From Haliclona indistincta (Eukaryota > Porifera > Demospongiae > Haplosclerida > Chalinidae), in the NCBI GenBank assembly GCA_964017065.1, contig OZ024785.1:2747142-2811141 (forward strand): 64,000 nt of DNA, written 5' to 3'. Below, piece by piece: positions 23,926-35,730 of the stretch (within the stretch, counting starts at the first letter, position 1; each line of letters begins with the position of its first letter). Made by a program: the position numbers and the translations under genes. The notes under the pieces are model-generated. The model was not told the DNA's origin. It ran no database searches and saw nothing but the letters and a program-made list of their open reading frames with translations.

Positions 23926-23990
23926 GAACACGTGTTTATGGGCGTGTCGTAACTGTCGTTCCTTTCTAGCTCTTGCGCGCGTAAATTCAA
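23926..23990 (-). promoter_or_regulatory. Conserved upstream block of ZNF-E
   Basis: AACACGTGTTTATGGGCGTG followed by TCGTAA and a GCGCGCG/AAATTCAAAG tract. One base differs from the consensus before CACGTG. Confidence 0.45.
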
Positions 23991-24269
23991 AGACAAACTA
24001 GAGTTCTAATGAACACATACCCGTTCACTGTGCAGTGGGCTAGCCTCGTCCCCGGACCCCAGGCCTCACACGCCAGAAATCAGCTCATCGCAAGCATCAT
24101 ACCAGCTCAGTGTTCTAGGTCAAAAGATCAATAAATAATAACATCAACATTGGCTGCTTACTAACTCCCTTTCAATGGAACTGCTGTCTCGAGTTCCCTC
24201 GCTTATCTTAGAGTCCAAGGTCTGTAACACAATGCACACTTACTACAGGATCTTTTCTCATTCTTATAG
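23991..24269. other. Non-coding stretch between ZNF-E and R1
   Basis: It starts with a GAGTTCTAATGAACACATAC string shared with other intergenic sites. No gene seen. Missing 5' exons of R1 could have been lost here. Confidence 0.4.
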
Positions 24270-26147
24270 GAAGGCTTGAGGTGGTGAAAGACGTACAACT
24301 GGTCCAGTACAATAGTACAGCTCTACACCTCCTTTCACTCTTGCTGGAGTGCCTATCAGTAACTATTCCATAACCATCACCTCTGCAGATGGTGCAAGCA
24401 ACACCACCATCACTACAACCACAACTGACCTCTTATACACAGCACATGACATCTGCACTAGCTACCATTTCAATATCACTGCTAATAACAGAGTAGGGAT
24501 TGGAGATTCATATCTAATCAACCAGACTATTTACAAAGGTTTGGATAAAGTATTACTAGAAATCAATGAATAGTACAGCAGCTCCCATTATGGTAGTGTA
24601 GTAGATACTCTCCATTGTTGCTGCATTTTTAATTTGACTATCGTTGAAAACAGTTTATTGAAGTAGTTTTTGTTTGTGTATTTCAGTTCCAGAGGAGTTT
24701 TCGGTTGATTCCACACTTGTCTTTTCACCCACCACTCCGACATCTGTTGAAACATTTCAGGTAAGTAGATGTGGAGTGTTTTGTTTACTCACATGCATGT
24801 TTCTATGCACATTTGGTTGATATTTCACTGTGAATTTTATAATCAAGCTCTTTACTGTAGGTTGACATGAAGTGTATTGCTACTCGTCCAAGCAACATAT
24901 CAATCATCTTGAACAACAGTTTAGGATCAGTTGTGTCTCTGAATTGTCCTCTAAGGGTACCACAGTCAATTGTTGATTGCGATGAGGTCTTATCTTTCTC
25001 CCAAACAAACACACTGATGTCCGTGATGGTAAACGTGACTAAGTATCTGATGTTTGGCGGTCACTATACTGCAATGGTAGCACTAGAGAACGAGGCTGGA
25101 GTTACTGAGTCAGATACAATTCGAATCAGTAAGTGCACACTGCAATGAAGTGAGTTTTACTACCACGCTATCGTTAGGTACGTTTCATGTGCAGAATGTC
25201 ACAACCAGAGTGTTTCAGAACAAGCATTGTGTGACGTGTTGGTTTGCGCAAGGGACTACTGCCATAGGATGTCACATTAGTTTCACTGACGCCATGGGCA
25301 ACCGAGTTCAGGAAACAGTAGCCCACAGAGAGGGCAGTTCTCTGTCTGCCAGTGACTGTGCTGGTGATCTCCCTCTAGGAGTCTACAGGGTAATGGTGTC
25401 TGACATTAACAGCAGTGATGTGGTGGACCATAGAATAGCAGCTATTGGAAACTCCCTCATCACAGTTACTGAGAAACCATCACTTCAACAAACCACTTCC
25501 ATTACTACACACAGATCAGTATCAATACCATTGTTTCCTTCTTCAACCACAGGTATTACTATAATACTATAGTAAACTATATGTCACATGGTTTCTCTCA
25601 GCAGTACTGTCATTATCAAGTATGGTATCAGCCACAGTGAGGCAAGTAGGAGCACCAGATAGGACCACCGGTGGTGACCTTGGTCTAATACTACCAATGA
25701 TAGTTACAGTGGTTGGAATCACTGTGTTAGCGGCATGTGTGATAATGATCACGATAGCGTGTCTAGTGCGCTACAGAGGAAAAGCTAAAAAGCACAAAAT
25801 CGGTAAGATTGAGAACATATTACATCTGTATGCATGGTATTAAACACATACTGGACTCCTAGTTTGTTTTCTCATCACAAAGATCTAGTGTTTGTATCAC
25901 ATCACTCTCATGTGTATTGCTTTACCACTTTTGTTGGTCAATCTCTGCTGCAGCTGAAATCAATGCCAAGCGTAAACAGAAGGAACTAGAAGAAGCAGCC
26001 AGCTGCAGTGAGCCGTCCTCCAGCCCACTCAGTCTCATGGCACCACCCATAGTGGCGGACCCACTCTATGATGAGGTTGCTACCAGACAAGTGTTTGCTA
26101 TACAGCAATGTCCAGCCTACGCTCCACTTCCACCACCAAGAGTGTGA
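24270..26147 (+). CDS. R1: FN3-like single-pass receptor, 5' partial
   Basis: Exons 24270-24538, 24687-24760, 24861-25128, 25178-25552, 25602-25802 and 25954-26147 join in frame with GT-AG introns. The first has an FN3-like fold pattern (NSTALHL ... SNYSITITS). Two extracellular modules follow with several N-glycosylation sites. A Thr/Ser stalk and a membrane span (LILPMIVTVVGITVLAACVI) come next. The tail is charged, with AKRKQKELEE, DPLYDEV (a possible SH2-type tyrosine site) and a proline-rich end APLPPPRV. The FN3 exon seems to have lost about 13 bases near 24330 where a Trp-Pro-Pro segment is expected, so the frame breaks there. No signal peptide or upstream exons are found. It may be a decaying copy. 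Ligand unknown. Confidence 0.65.
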
Positions 26148-26503
26148 CTTTCACTATACACTACCCACCCACACTGACTTGTACTATAACAAATTACGAT
26201 CATTTTTGTCTTAAAATCATGCACTATCTGATAATATACTTTTGGGCTTCGTATGAAAACAGTATTACTGTTGATGCCGATTTTGTATTTCATAACTCAC
26301 TCATTGTGAGAACACAGCTAGAAAATTGATATTCTCTGAGAACGATTTTTGAAGGAAATTATTAAGACTGAATGCAATTTTCAGTGTAATAGCTACACTT
26401 TTCAAAAAATGATACAATAATCAACATAATATTTTTTTGCAGTGCCTAATAATTATTTATTAGTGCAATTCAAGAGCTTCTGCTCAATGTATTCTAGACC
26501 TGT
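26148..26503. other. Non-coding stretch between R1 and ZNF-F
   Basis: AT-rich 3' region, closely matched by 39677-40050 after R2. No gene and no minisatellite seen. Confidence 0.6.
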
Positions 26504-29500
26504 TCAATGCATTGTACGCATGTGTCTACTATAGTTTGAAGATTGATTAAAGCTCCGCCCACATTCCTTGCATGAGTATGGTTTCTCTCCAGTGTGAGTT
26601 CTGATATGTTTTTTGAGGTGTGAAAGCTGAGTGAAGCACTTACTACATTCTGTGCAAGGGTATGGTTTCTCTCCAGTATGGGTACGAATGTGTAGTTGGA
26701 GATGTGAAGGCTGAGTGAAGCACTTCCCACATTCTGTGCATGAATAAGGTTTCTTTCCAGTATGGGTGCGGTTATGTACTCGGAGACTTGAAAGCCGAGT
26801 GAAGCACTTCCCACATTCGGTGCATGAGTATGGTTTCTCTCCAGTATGGGTGCGGTTATGTGCTTGGAGATTTGAAAGCCGAGTGAAGCACTTCCCACAT
26901 TCGGTGCATGAGTATGGTTTCTCTCCAGTATGGGTGCGGTTATGTACTTGGAGATTTGAAAGCCGAGTGAAGCACTTCCCACATTCGGTGCATGAGTATG
27001 GTTTCTCTCCAGTATGGATGCGGTTATGTACTTGGAGAGTTGAAAGATGGGTGAAGCATTTCTCACATTCAGTGCATGAGTATGGCTTCTCTCCAGTATG
27101 GGTACGAATGTGTTTTGTCAAATTGCTAGTCCGTTTGGTAGAGTAGGAACAGTGTGGGCATTGGTGCAACCTCTTGGTTTGGACACGACCAGTTCGACAT
27201 TTGGCTTTAACTTGATCAGTTACTGATTGAACGTGCGTTTGTCTACTGATTGATTGAGAACGGATGTGACGTTTTAAGACTCGATGCTTTGTTGCAGAGT
27301 AAGGGCAGTGTGGGCTCTGGTGTGACTTGCTTGAAAGAGATTGAGATGAACAACCTTCCTCAGATGGTTCAGATCTTACTGGATCAACAGGTTCCTCAGT
27401 ATTCACTGTTTGGGTGTGGTCAGTGGTAATCTGCTGTAGTACAATAGATTATTAGGAACGATAAAGAAGAAAAGAAAAAACACTGCCTACCTCTTCATCA
27501 AAATCTTTGTCCTCATTCTCGGATTCATTCCAGTCCTCACTCTCGGACTCATTCCAGTCCTCACTCTCTGACTCATTCTCTTCTACCGACATATCTTGGT
27601 CTTCTCCTGTCACTTTGTCCTCTTCCATCACCACCTGATGACTCATAGCCACACCCACATCACCGGCTTCACTACAACTAGTCTATTAGATAATACAAAG
27701 GCCTCACGATCACACTATAAACATGTACTTACAGGAAAGTCAGGGCACTGGTATTTCTCTGCTATTTCTTCGTCATTCTTTTGTTGATTCACATTTTCCA
27801 ATTCAATCTGGTCTTCCTCTGTAAGTCTATCCTCCTCCATTAGCACTATCTGACAATCTCCATGCTGTGTGTTGTTCTCAGCCACTTGAACATGATCATC
27901 GGAGAACGTTTTGCAATAGGCCTGTTTAGCGTTCTGCATACGACGATCTAATTGTGCAAAAAATATTTAAATTCACCAGTGTAAATGCATTTGTTGACTC
28001 ACAAACAGTCTCTACTGTGACCAGTTCAATGAGAGGGTTGAGTGAGTGTATCTGATCACTGATGACTGATAGCTCCTCAAATAGCTCACCCAGTCTCTGA
28101 CAATAGAGAGAGACAGTGCAGTAGGCAGGGTGAGTAGGGTTGGTACCTTATCATGACTCTCACTGCTTTCCTCATCTCTCATCTTGTGTATGCACACACA
28201 CGTTACAATGGAGTATCGTAGCTGTAGCAAGTACTGTAGCTTCACATCACTCCACTCCTGTTGCTGCTTCTCAAGGCCACACCTCTTCTTGTTGACAGCA
28301 TCCTCTGTGACAAGCTGTATACACTCTGAACAGACCATCACAGTACATGCTAGTATAGTGTCTCAGCTAGCCACACCTTCCATAGTGTCCAAGATACTGA
28401 TGGATGCCTCTATGTGTGTGTCCTGGTCTGCAGTATCCAGCTCTGAGAACACATCATTGTACTTCTATGAGAAAGAAATGAGTCAAGATCAGCTATTGCC
28501 ACACCCACTCACTCACCTTGCCTATTGTATCAATCCAGTGTTGCTCATGATCGATCAATGATGACACTGTTCTCCATCGATCCTCTATCTTATTCAACTC
28601 TAACCTGGTCTTTGTCAATGTTTCTCTCACTTCTGTTTCCTCTACTCGTTGCTCTATCACGCTGTTCTCCAGATGCCATATCCTCTCATTCAGCTGCTCC
28701 TGTCTCCCAAGGTTAGTGAACCTCTTTTTCTTCAATTCAGTCATTGTCGCTGTGAACTCCACATAGAAAGTGCACATGGCATTATGTAAATTACTCTTGA
28801 GTTTCTCTGTGTGAGTACATTAATACATCAGTATATTGTGTGACGTGTGTCTCTTACTGATCTTGTCTGCAATACTCTCATACATAGCTCTCTCCTGCTC
28901 CACAATCTTTCTCTCCTTCTCAATAATCGTCAATGCTTCAACACGTTGCTTCTCTAGTTCCTCAAGAGTCACTGTATCCACTTCCTTCTGCTCTCTCCTC
29001 TTCACCAGCTCACAGTTCCTCACAGCTTCTTCAACTGCCTTCTCTGAAAGGATCGAGAAGGGACATCATGAGCTGATTATAACATGATGCTGTACCTGAG
29101 CATTGTTCACATTTCTTCAACTCCTCTCTCGTCCTATCTTCCTCTCCCTCCACTAAACTATCCAAGTAGCTCTTGTAAGCTCTGCCATACTCGTCCAGTG
29201 CTGGTGTGTGTGGGACCAGTCGACTATATTGGTAGGCAAGGTCAAGATGGTTGAGCACATTAGTGGGTGTAACTGTAGGGAGGTTGTGAGTATGAGCTAG
29301 TGAGAGGACCTGGTCAATCTTGGCTAGCAGTTGGTGAGGAATGGCTGAAGAGGAGAGAGGATCACCCAAGCTACAACCTGTGCTAGATATGCTAACCATC
29401 GCCACGTGTAGCTGTTTCTGATACACAGCGACGTCGAGCGGACAGATCGTTCACTATACGAGGAGGACAACATTACTAGTAACACCATACACCAGGTAGA

Positions 29501-29524
29501 CTCACAACGTGCAGTGGAAGACAT
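26504..29524 (-). CDS. ZNF-F: chimeric type-2/type-1 cluster member with eight fingers
   Basis: Complete from the ATG at 29522-29524. The helical exons share the [17 protein letters not shown] variant with ZNF-B. The linker exon is type 2 ([10 protein letters not shown]..., no stop). The next exon starts as type 2 ([20 protein letters not shown]) and switches within a few codons to the type-1 acidic repeat ([18 protein letters not shown]). The finger exon has one degenerate finger (Cys and final His lost) and eight intact C2H2 fingers, the last being [26 protein letters not shown] as in ZNF-H. No frame break found. It is the clearest product of recombination between family types. Confidence 0.75.
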
Positions 29525-29556
29525 CGATGTAGTCAGCGGGATCAGGATTTAAAATA

Positions 29557-29585
29557 TGCACACGTGTTTATGGGCGTGTCGTTTA
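29557..29585 (-). promoter_or_regulatory. Conserved upstream block of ZNF-F
   Basis: GCACACGTGTTTATGGGCGT followed by GTCGTTT, about 33 bases upstream of the ATG, nearly identical to that of ZNF-B. Confidence 0.5.
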
Positions 29586-29849
29586 GAGTTCTAATGAACA
29601 CATATCCTTTGCTGTGCTAATAATAATTATTGTAACAATAATTATTATGCCACGCGGTAGTCGTGGCATATGTAGGGGGGATAGTACCGGTTTGCCTACT
29701 CCCACTTCGCCTACTCCCATTTTGCCTACTTACAGGCCCAAAGGGACGTTTTGCCTACGCAAGCCGCCTTCGGCGGCTTATATTATCTACGCGCGCGCGT
29801 ACAGAATCACTATAATGGCTTGTTTATAGCACTGGTCGGTCAGCTCGTT

Positions 29850-29940
29850 CCGGTGGCGCAGCGGTTTAGTTCGGTGGCTTGTAGTGCAAATGTTCAGGGT
29901 TCGATTCCCGCTCAGTACTTATTATTTTTAATTTTTTTCC
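29850..29940 (+). mobile_element. tRNA-derived SINE head
   Basis: TGGCGCAGCGG (29854-29864) matches the pol III A box, and GGTTCGATTCC (29898-29908) matches the B box exactly at the usual spacing. Acceptor and anticodon stems do not fold well, so this is a SINE-like relic rather than a tRNA gene. A T-rich stretch follows. Confidence 0.7.
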
Positions 29941-30006
29941 CCAGAAAACTTAAGTTTTTTTTAACTAAGTCGATCGTCGGGACAGCTTGCAGATCCAGTG
30001 AAGGAC

Positions 30007-30187
30007 GAAGGCCCTGTTTAGGACGACCCTCTCGACGATCTTTAGCCAGGGCCGAAGGCCCGGTTTAGGACGACCCTCCCGACGATCCTTAGGCTTACCA
30101 AGGGCCGAAGGCCCGGTTTAGGACACCCTCCCGACGATCCTTAGGCTTACCAAGGGCCGAAGGCCCGGTTTAGGACACCCTCCCGAC
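30007..30187. repeat. About 50-bp tandem repeat with GGGCCGAAGGCCC hairpins
   Basis: About 3.5 copies of a unit with the hairpin core GGCCGAAGGCC, then GGTTTAGGAC, CCTCCCGACGATCC and TTAGGCTTACC. It lies inside the fold-back element. Confidence 0.8.
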
Positions 30188-31271
30188 TTTGCACAGTTAG
30201 GAGAAGGTTTTTAGGGTTCAGGGTTTAGGGTTTAGTTTTGCTTACTTCTAGTAGGCAAAACGTCCCTTTGGGGCTGTAAGTAGGCAAAATGGGAGTAGGC
30301 GAAGTGGGAGTAGGCGAACAGGTACCAAATCATGTAGGGTTGGGCGGAAAATAAGATGGCGGCTACACTTAGGCTAAACGCAATAATTCACGTATATCTT
30401 GGCTGTTGACGACATCAGGGGTGTTTTAACTACCTAGGGGCTATCCTAAGAGGTAAGCGCTTACAATGAGTCTACTAATAAGTACTACAAGGGCAGTTGC
30501 TAGGGGCATGACAAGATGGCGTCTCCCCTGGAGGCACTAAGTACGGCACTGCCATATCTTCGCCGTACGGGCGTTTCAAGATAATCTAACGTTCTTAAGC
30601 TCCTTGCACGATTTGTGCGATTACAAAGAGACCTTCAGAAGCAAAAGAAACCAGGTTTAAGGTGGTAAACCAGAGTTCACGTGGTCACCCGTTTGTTCAT
30701 CTTCTTCTTTCCTTCTTTCTTTTTTCTTCTTTTTCAGCGAGTCTAGCACAGTAGTGAGCGAACCAAACGCAACTAAACGTACACAGAAGCAACGCTACCT
30801 ATGACCATCAGTGCACCTGATATCTATTTAGGCCTAAAACACTGGGAGAACCGAGTATTTCCAGAAAAAACAGCGATTTTTGGTCCATAACAGACTCCAT
30901 TCCATGCCTTCTGCTTGAACTCCGTTACTAGGTTACACCTACTCGCGCACGCGCGCCCGTGTACGTAATTATTCTAATACAAGTGCACCTTAGTACAAAT
31001 GGCTTGGAACGCGAGTGCTGCTTCCACTAGCAGTATTCACAGCAGACAACGAGCAAATCTTCACTGGTTTGCCCGTCAGCCTTGGTAAGAAAGTTAGCTT
31101 AAGCTTAGCTAATGTTGCATGGTACGTGTTGCATGTAGTGCAGCACTGCAGCCGATCAAGTGTAGTACGGTACGTCTCTCCGCATGCAGTGGCCTGAATA
31201 GTTCTCTTTACAATAACACTGTATTACTGAGCATAAGTGCGAACTAAGTTATTAACAAAAAAAAGAAAAGA

Positions 31272-31611
31272 AACAAGTAATAAAAACATTTTAACAAAAA
31301 TGGAAGAGATTTAGGGTTGGTGCATGTATCGAAAAAGTATGGAAACAAGATGTGAACTTAGGTAAGTAAACAAGATTTAAAATAAAAAGGGCTGTAACAA
31401 TAGCAGCGTAATGCTATCTCCCTAAATTAACTGCTTTCTATAGTTGTAGTTAATTTAATAGGGAGGTAGCATTACGCTGCTATTGTTACAGCCCTTTTTA
31501 TTTTAAATCTTGTTTACTTACCTAAGTTCACATCTTGTTTCCATACTTTTTCGATACATGCACCAACCCTAAATCTCTTCCATTTTTGTTAAAATGTTTT
31601 TATTACTTGTT
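31272..31611. repeat. Near-perfect palindrome, about 160-nt arms
   Basis: The left arm 31272-31432 and right arm 31448-31611 are almost exact reverse complements around a 15-nt loop (GCTTTCTATAGTTGT). The only clear differences are a C/T near the loop and a 3-nt AAT. A transcript would form a very long hairpin. No ORF. Confidence 0.9.
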
Positions 31612-32600
31612 ATACTATCAATGCTCAAGGTGTTTGGTATGTAAGATGAATTGAAGAATGATAACACACTCACTGTTGATGGTTGAATCAATTACTGTTC
31701 ACAAGCAACAGAATGAGAAACGAAACTATCACTTCTAACAAACCCGTAGTTTCCTGCAGTCTGAAGCATTGTCAATGCCTAGCTCCACATGTGTTCTCTC
31801 AGTGTAAGGCATCTCATGAACACATGCTAAACAATTTTCAATAAAAACAAACTTCTTACACAAAACTATCCAGAAAGTGAGTACTAATAAATGTAGATCA
31901 TCTTGTTTGTTTGTTTGTGATTGTTTTAATAACAATAATAATTCTCAGTTGTCATGACAGAAGTATCATTCATGATCGAGAATGCGCTGAGAAGAGTAAC
32001 AATGTAGTAGTGATTCGTGTCCCTACTACTATTTCTTCTATTGCAGTGCTTAACAATTGAAGGACTCCGGTGAAAAACGGCAATTAAACGTTTTCCGTAT
32101 ATTGCGAGAAAACGAAGCTGGAAGTTCGGATTGTCACCGTGCCGATGCAGTTCTATGCGTATGTGACAAGGCGCTGATCGGTGAACGCTATTAATTGTAG
32201 TAGGGGTTCTTCAAGCATTGATGCAGTCTGCTAATGCATATAAACTGAAGATTGGTGAAAAACGTTTTAGTGCCGTTTTTTACCGGAGCCCTTCAATTAG
32301 AGCTAGTATAGATTCTCTGAGTTCAGTTCAAGGAGCTGTGTTCAATGCATTCTACATATGTGGGCATTGTGACTTACAGGTAGAAGTTGAATAATGAATG
32401 CCGTCGGCATTGAACTTCATACGATGAAGAAGAGCGCATACAAGCTGAAAGCAAATGACTTCGTTACTAAAGTTAAATTGCCGCTCGTGGATGTTCCATT
32501 TCCAGACTGTAGACTAAACAACTTTAGCAGCAGCCGGCTGAAGATGAGACTTCAGCACTATGGGTACACTAGAGCTCACCCACACTGTATCATAAGCCCT
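31612..32600. repeat. Intergenic flank module upstream of the ZNF-G 3' end
   Basis: A copy of the module from TACTATCAATGCTCAAGG. It has an extra internal segment (about 32060-32295) bounded by inverted strings TTGAAGGACTCCGGTGAAAA and its near-complement ending CCGGAGCCCTTCAA, probably another small insertion. No gene seen. Confidence 0.55.
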
Positions 32601-32601
32601 A

Positions 32602-32659
32602 TAGCCTCGTACCCAGCCATATGCACCCACGCCGCGCCGAGAACCTGGGTACGAGGCTA
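32602..32659. mobile_element. 58-bp mini element with 15-bp inverted ends
   Basis: TAGCCTCGTACCCAG and CTGGGTACGAGGCTA are exact inverted ends, the same as the 606-bp element in ZNF-K. CATAAGCCC is duplicated around it. A damaged version is at about 54683-54707. Confidence 0.75.
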
Positions 32660-32777
32660 CATAAGCCCCTACTAAACATGAGCCCCTCCCTGTACTAACT
32701 GCACATCGCAAATAATTGGTATCGATAATTATTTAGACAGCTGCAACACAGAAATGTCCATGGATAAAATGAGCAAA

Positions 32778-35598
32778 TCATTGTCCTCGTTTCTTTCCAG
32801 TATGGGTGTGGTTATGTACTCGGAGATTTGAAAGCCGAGTGAAGCATTTCCCACATTCTGTGCATGAGTACGGTTTCTCTCCAGTATGGATGCGGTTATG
32901 TACTCGGAGACTTGAAAGCTGAGTGAAGCACTTCCCACATTCTGTGCATGAGTAAGGTTTCTCTCCAGTATGGGTGCGGCCATGCTTTTGTAGACTTGAA
33001 AGCTGAGTGAAGCACTTCCCACATTCTGTGCATGAGTATGGTTTCTCTCCAGTATGGGTGCGGTTATGTACTCGGAGATTTGAAAGCCGAATGAAGCATT
33101 TCCCACATTCTGTGCATGAGTATGGTTTCTCTCCAGTATGGATGCGGCTATGCTTTTGTAGACTTGAAAGCTGAGTGAAGCACTTCCCACATTCTGTGCA
33201 TGAGTATGGTTTCTCTCCAGTATGTATACGGTTATGTACTCGGAGATTTGAAAGCCAAGTGAAGCACTTCCCACATTCTGTGCATGAGTATGGTTTCTCT
33301 CCAGTATGGGTGCAGATGTGTTTTGACAAATCGGTAGTCCGTTTGGTAGAGTAGGAACAGTGTGGGCATTGGTGCAACCTCTTGGTTTGGAGACGACCAG
33401 TTCGACATTTGGCTTTAACTTGATCTGTTACTGATTGAATGCGCGTTTGTCTACTGAAGGAGTGAGAACGGATGTGACGTTTTAAGACTCGATGCTTTGT
33501 TGCAGAGTAAGGGCAGTGTGGGCTCTGGTGTGACTTGCTTGAAAGAGATTGAGATGAACAACCTTCCTCAGATGGTTCAGACCTTACTGCATCAACAGGT
33601 TCTTCAGTATTCACTGTTTGGGTGTGGTCAGTGGTAATCTGCTGTTGTACAATACATTATTAGGAACGTTAAAGAAGAAAAACAAAAACACTGCGTACCT
33701 CTTTATCAAAATCTTTGTCCTCACTCTCTGACTCATTCCAGTCCTCACTCTGTGACTCATTTTCTTCCTCCTCATTCTCGTCCTGGTCCTCATTCTCTCC
33801 TAGCACATTCTCATCCATGCTCTCATCATGTTCCTCAGCCGTCAGTTCGTTCTCCTCCATCATCACTGGCTCACAATCTGTCTCCTGACCTCTCTGTGCT
33901 GTTTGATGACTCTTACAGACAATACCATGGATACTAGTGTTTGCCACGCCCACATCACGGCTAGCCTGGGTAACACGCTGTACTGTAGACTCATCTAAAT
34001 GTGCAAAAAGTTGAAGTAGAACAATGTAAATTATCACTCACAAACAGTCTCTACTGTGACCAGTTCAATGAGAGGGTTGAGTGAGTGTATCTGATCACTG
34101 ACGACTGATAGCTCCTCAAATAGCTCACCCAGTCTCTGATAATAGAGAGAGACAGTGCAGCAGGCAGGGTGAGTAGAGTTGGTACCTTATCATGACTCTC
34201 ACTGCTTTCCTCATCTCTTATCTTGTGTATGCACACACACGTTACAATGGAGTGTCGTAGCTGTAGCAAGTACTGTAGCTTCACATCACTCCACTCCTGG
34301 AGTCCCTCCTCGTGGCCACGCCTCTTCTTGTTGACTGCATCCTCTGTGACTATCTGTATACACTCTGAACAGACCATCACAGTACATGCTAGCATAGTGT
34401 CTCAGCTAGCCACACCTTCCATAGTGTCCAAGATACTGATGGCTGCCTCTAAGTGTGTGTCCTGGTCTGCAGTATTGAGCTCTGAGAACACATCATAGTA
34501 CTTCTATGAATGAGAGAGAAAGAGTGTCACTCACACTCGCGCTCGCCTACTCACTTGCTCACTCACTCACCTTGCCTATTGTATCAATCCAGTGTTGTTC
34601 ATGATTGATCAATGTTGATAATGTTCTCCATCGATCCTTTAACTCCTTCAACTCTGACCTGCTTCCTCTCAAATATTCTCTCACTTCTGTCTCCTGTACT
34701 CGTTGCTCTATCACGCTGTTCTCAAGATTGCACAATCTCTCATTCAGCTGCTCCTGTCTCCCAAGGTTAGTGAACCTCTTTGTCTTCAAGTCTCTCATTG
34801 TCGCTGTGAACTCCACATCGAAATTATACATGGCATCATGTAAATCACTCTTGAGTTTCTCTGTGTGAGTACATTAATACATCAGTATATTGTGTGACGT
34901 GTGTCTCTTACTGATCTTGTCTGCAATACTCTCATACACAGCTCTCTCCTGCTCCACAATCTCCCTCTCCTTCTTCACTAGCTCCAATGCTTCAACACGT
35001 TGCTTCTCTAGTTCCTCAAGAGTCACTTTATCCTCTTCCTCCTGCTCTCTCCTCTTCACCAGCTCACAGTTCCTCACAGCTTCTTCAACTGCCTTCTCTG
35101 AAAGGATCGAGAGGAGACATCATGAGCTGATTATAACATGATGCTGTACCTGAGCACTGTTCACATTTCTTCAACTCCTCTCTCGTCCTATCTTCCTCTC
35201 CCTCTGCTAAACTATCCAAGTAGCTCTTGAAAGCTTTTTCATACTCGTCCAGTGCTGGTGTGTGTGGGACCAGTCGACCATATTGGTAGGCAAGGTCAAG
35301 ATGGTTGAGCACTTGAGTGGGTGTAACCGTAGGGAGGTTGTGAGTATGAGCTAGTGAGAGGACCTGGTCAATCTTGGCTAGCAGTTGGTGAGGAATGGCT
35401 GAAGGAGAGAGAGGAATCAGAGGATTGTCATACTATAACCAGCTACTATGCTAACCATCGCCACGTGTAGCTGATGATGACGTGACTTCAGCTGCTATAT
35501 AGCGGCGTCGAGCGGACAGATCGTTCACTATACGAGGAGGACAACATTACTAGTAACACCATACACCAGGTAGACTCACAACGTGAAGTGGAAGACAT
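32778..35598 (-). CDS. ZNF-G: complete cluster member with seven intact fingers
   Basis: ATG at 35596-35598 (MSSTS...). The second exon reads [14 protein letters not shown] and the intron after it is 57 nt. Helical exons at 35090-35400, 34874-35077 and 34559-34850 are open. The CSECIQIV exon (34190-34395), the 30-residue [10 protein letters not shown] exon and the acidic exon (about 33700-34000, two NESESED units) follow. The finger exon ends at 32778 with one degenerate and seven intact fingers. Contact residues alternate between RSNV-like and QSSK-like fingers, and the layout closely matches ZNF-J. The usual upstream block is missing: a repeat related to the 11815 element starts about 30 bases upstream of the ATG. 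Confidence 0.78.
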
Positions 35599-35628
35599 CT
35601 AAGATCTAAGGTGCTAGTACATGTAACA

Positions 35629-35730
35629 GGCGCGTGTCCACGATAGGGCTCAGGGTGCTCGAGCACCCCCTCAGCATTGAATTTTAAATTATTCATTGCA
35701 TTAAAGTACACTGTGGCTATAAATTTATCA
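35629..35730. mobile_element. Partial copy of the left end of the 11815 element
   Basis: CAGGCGCGTGTCCACGATAG and the following roughly 80 bases match 11815-11915 with few changes. No matching right end was found, so it is either truncated or rearranged. It occupies the promoter position of ZNF-G. Confidence 0.7.

Larger units (their letters stand above)
29678..30331. mobile_element. 654-bp fold-back element carrying a SINE, 8-bp target duplication
   Basis: Inverted repeats at about 29684-29758 and 30251-30326 contain several GCCTACTCCCA/TTTTGCCTAC modules. ATGTAGGG is duplicated exactly at 29670-29677 and 30332-30339. Copy 2 of the host repeat has this octamer once, giving an empty site. 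Confidence 0.75.
29636..31271. mobile_element. Hairpin-ended repeat, copy 1, interrupted by a fold-back element
   Basis: Absent from the matching site of ZNF-B, where ATTATTGTAA continues directly to TATACTATC. It starts with an 8-bp stem hairpin (29647-29669) followed by ATGTAGGG. After the fold-back insertion, ATGTAGGGTTGGGCGG...AAGATGGCGGCTACA resumes at 30332, as at copy 2 (36203 onward). A polypyrimidine tract is at 30700-30740. No coding region is seen. The right limit is uncertain. Confidence 0.5.

Noticed and set aside
29850..29915. Functional tRNA gene
   Set aside because: A and B boxes are good, but acceptor and anticodon stems do not pair; better read as a tRNA-derived SINE.
30205..30240. 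Interstitial telomeric repeat (TTTAGGG-like)
   Set aside because: Only about three imperfect units, in the middle of a fold-back element; too short to mean a telomere.
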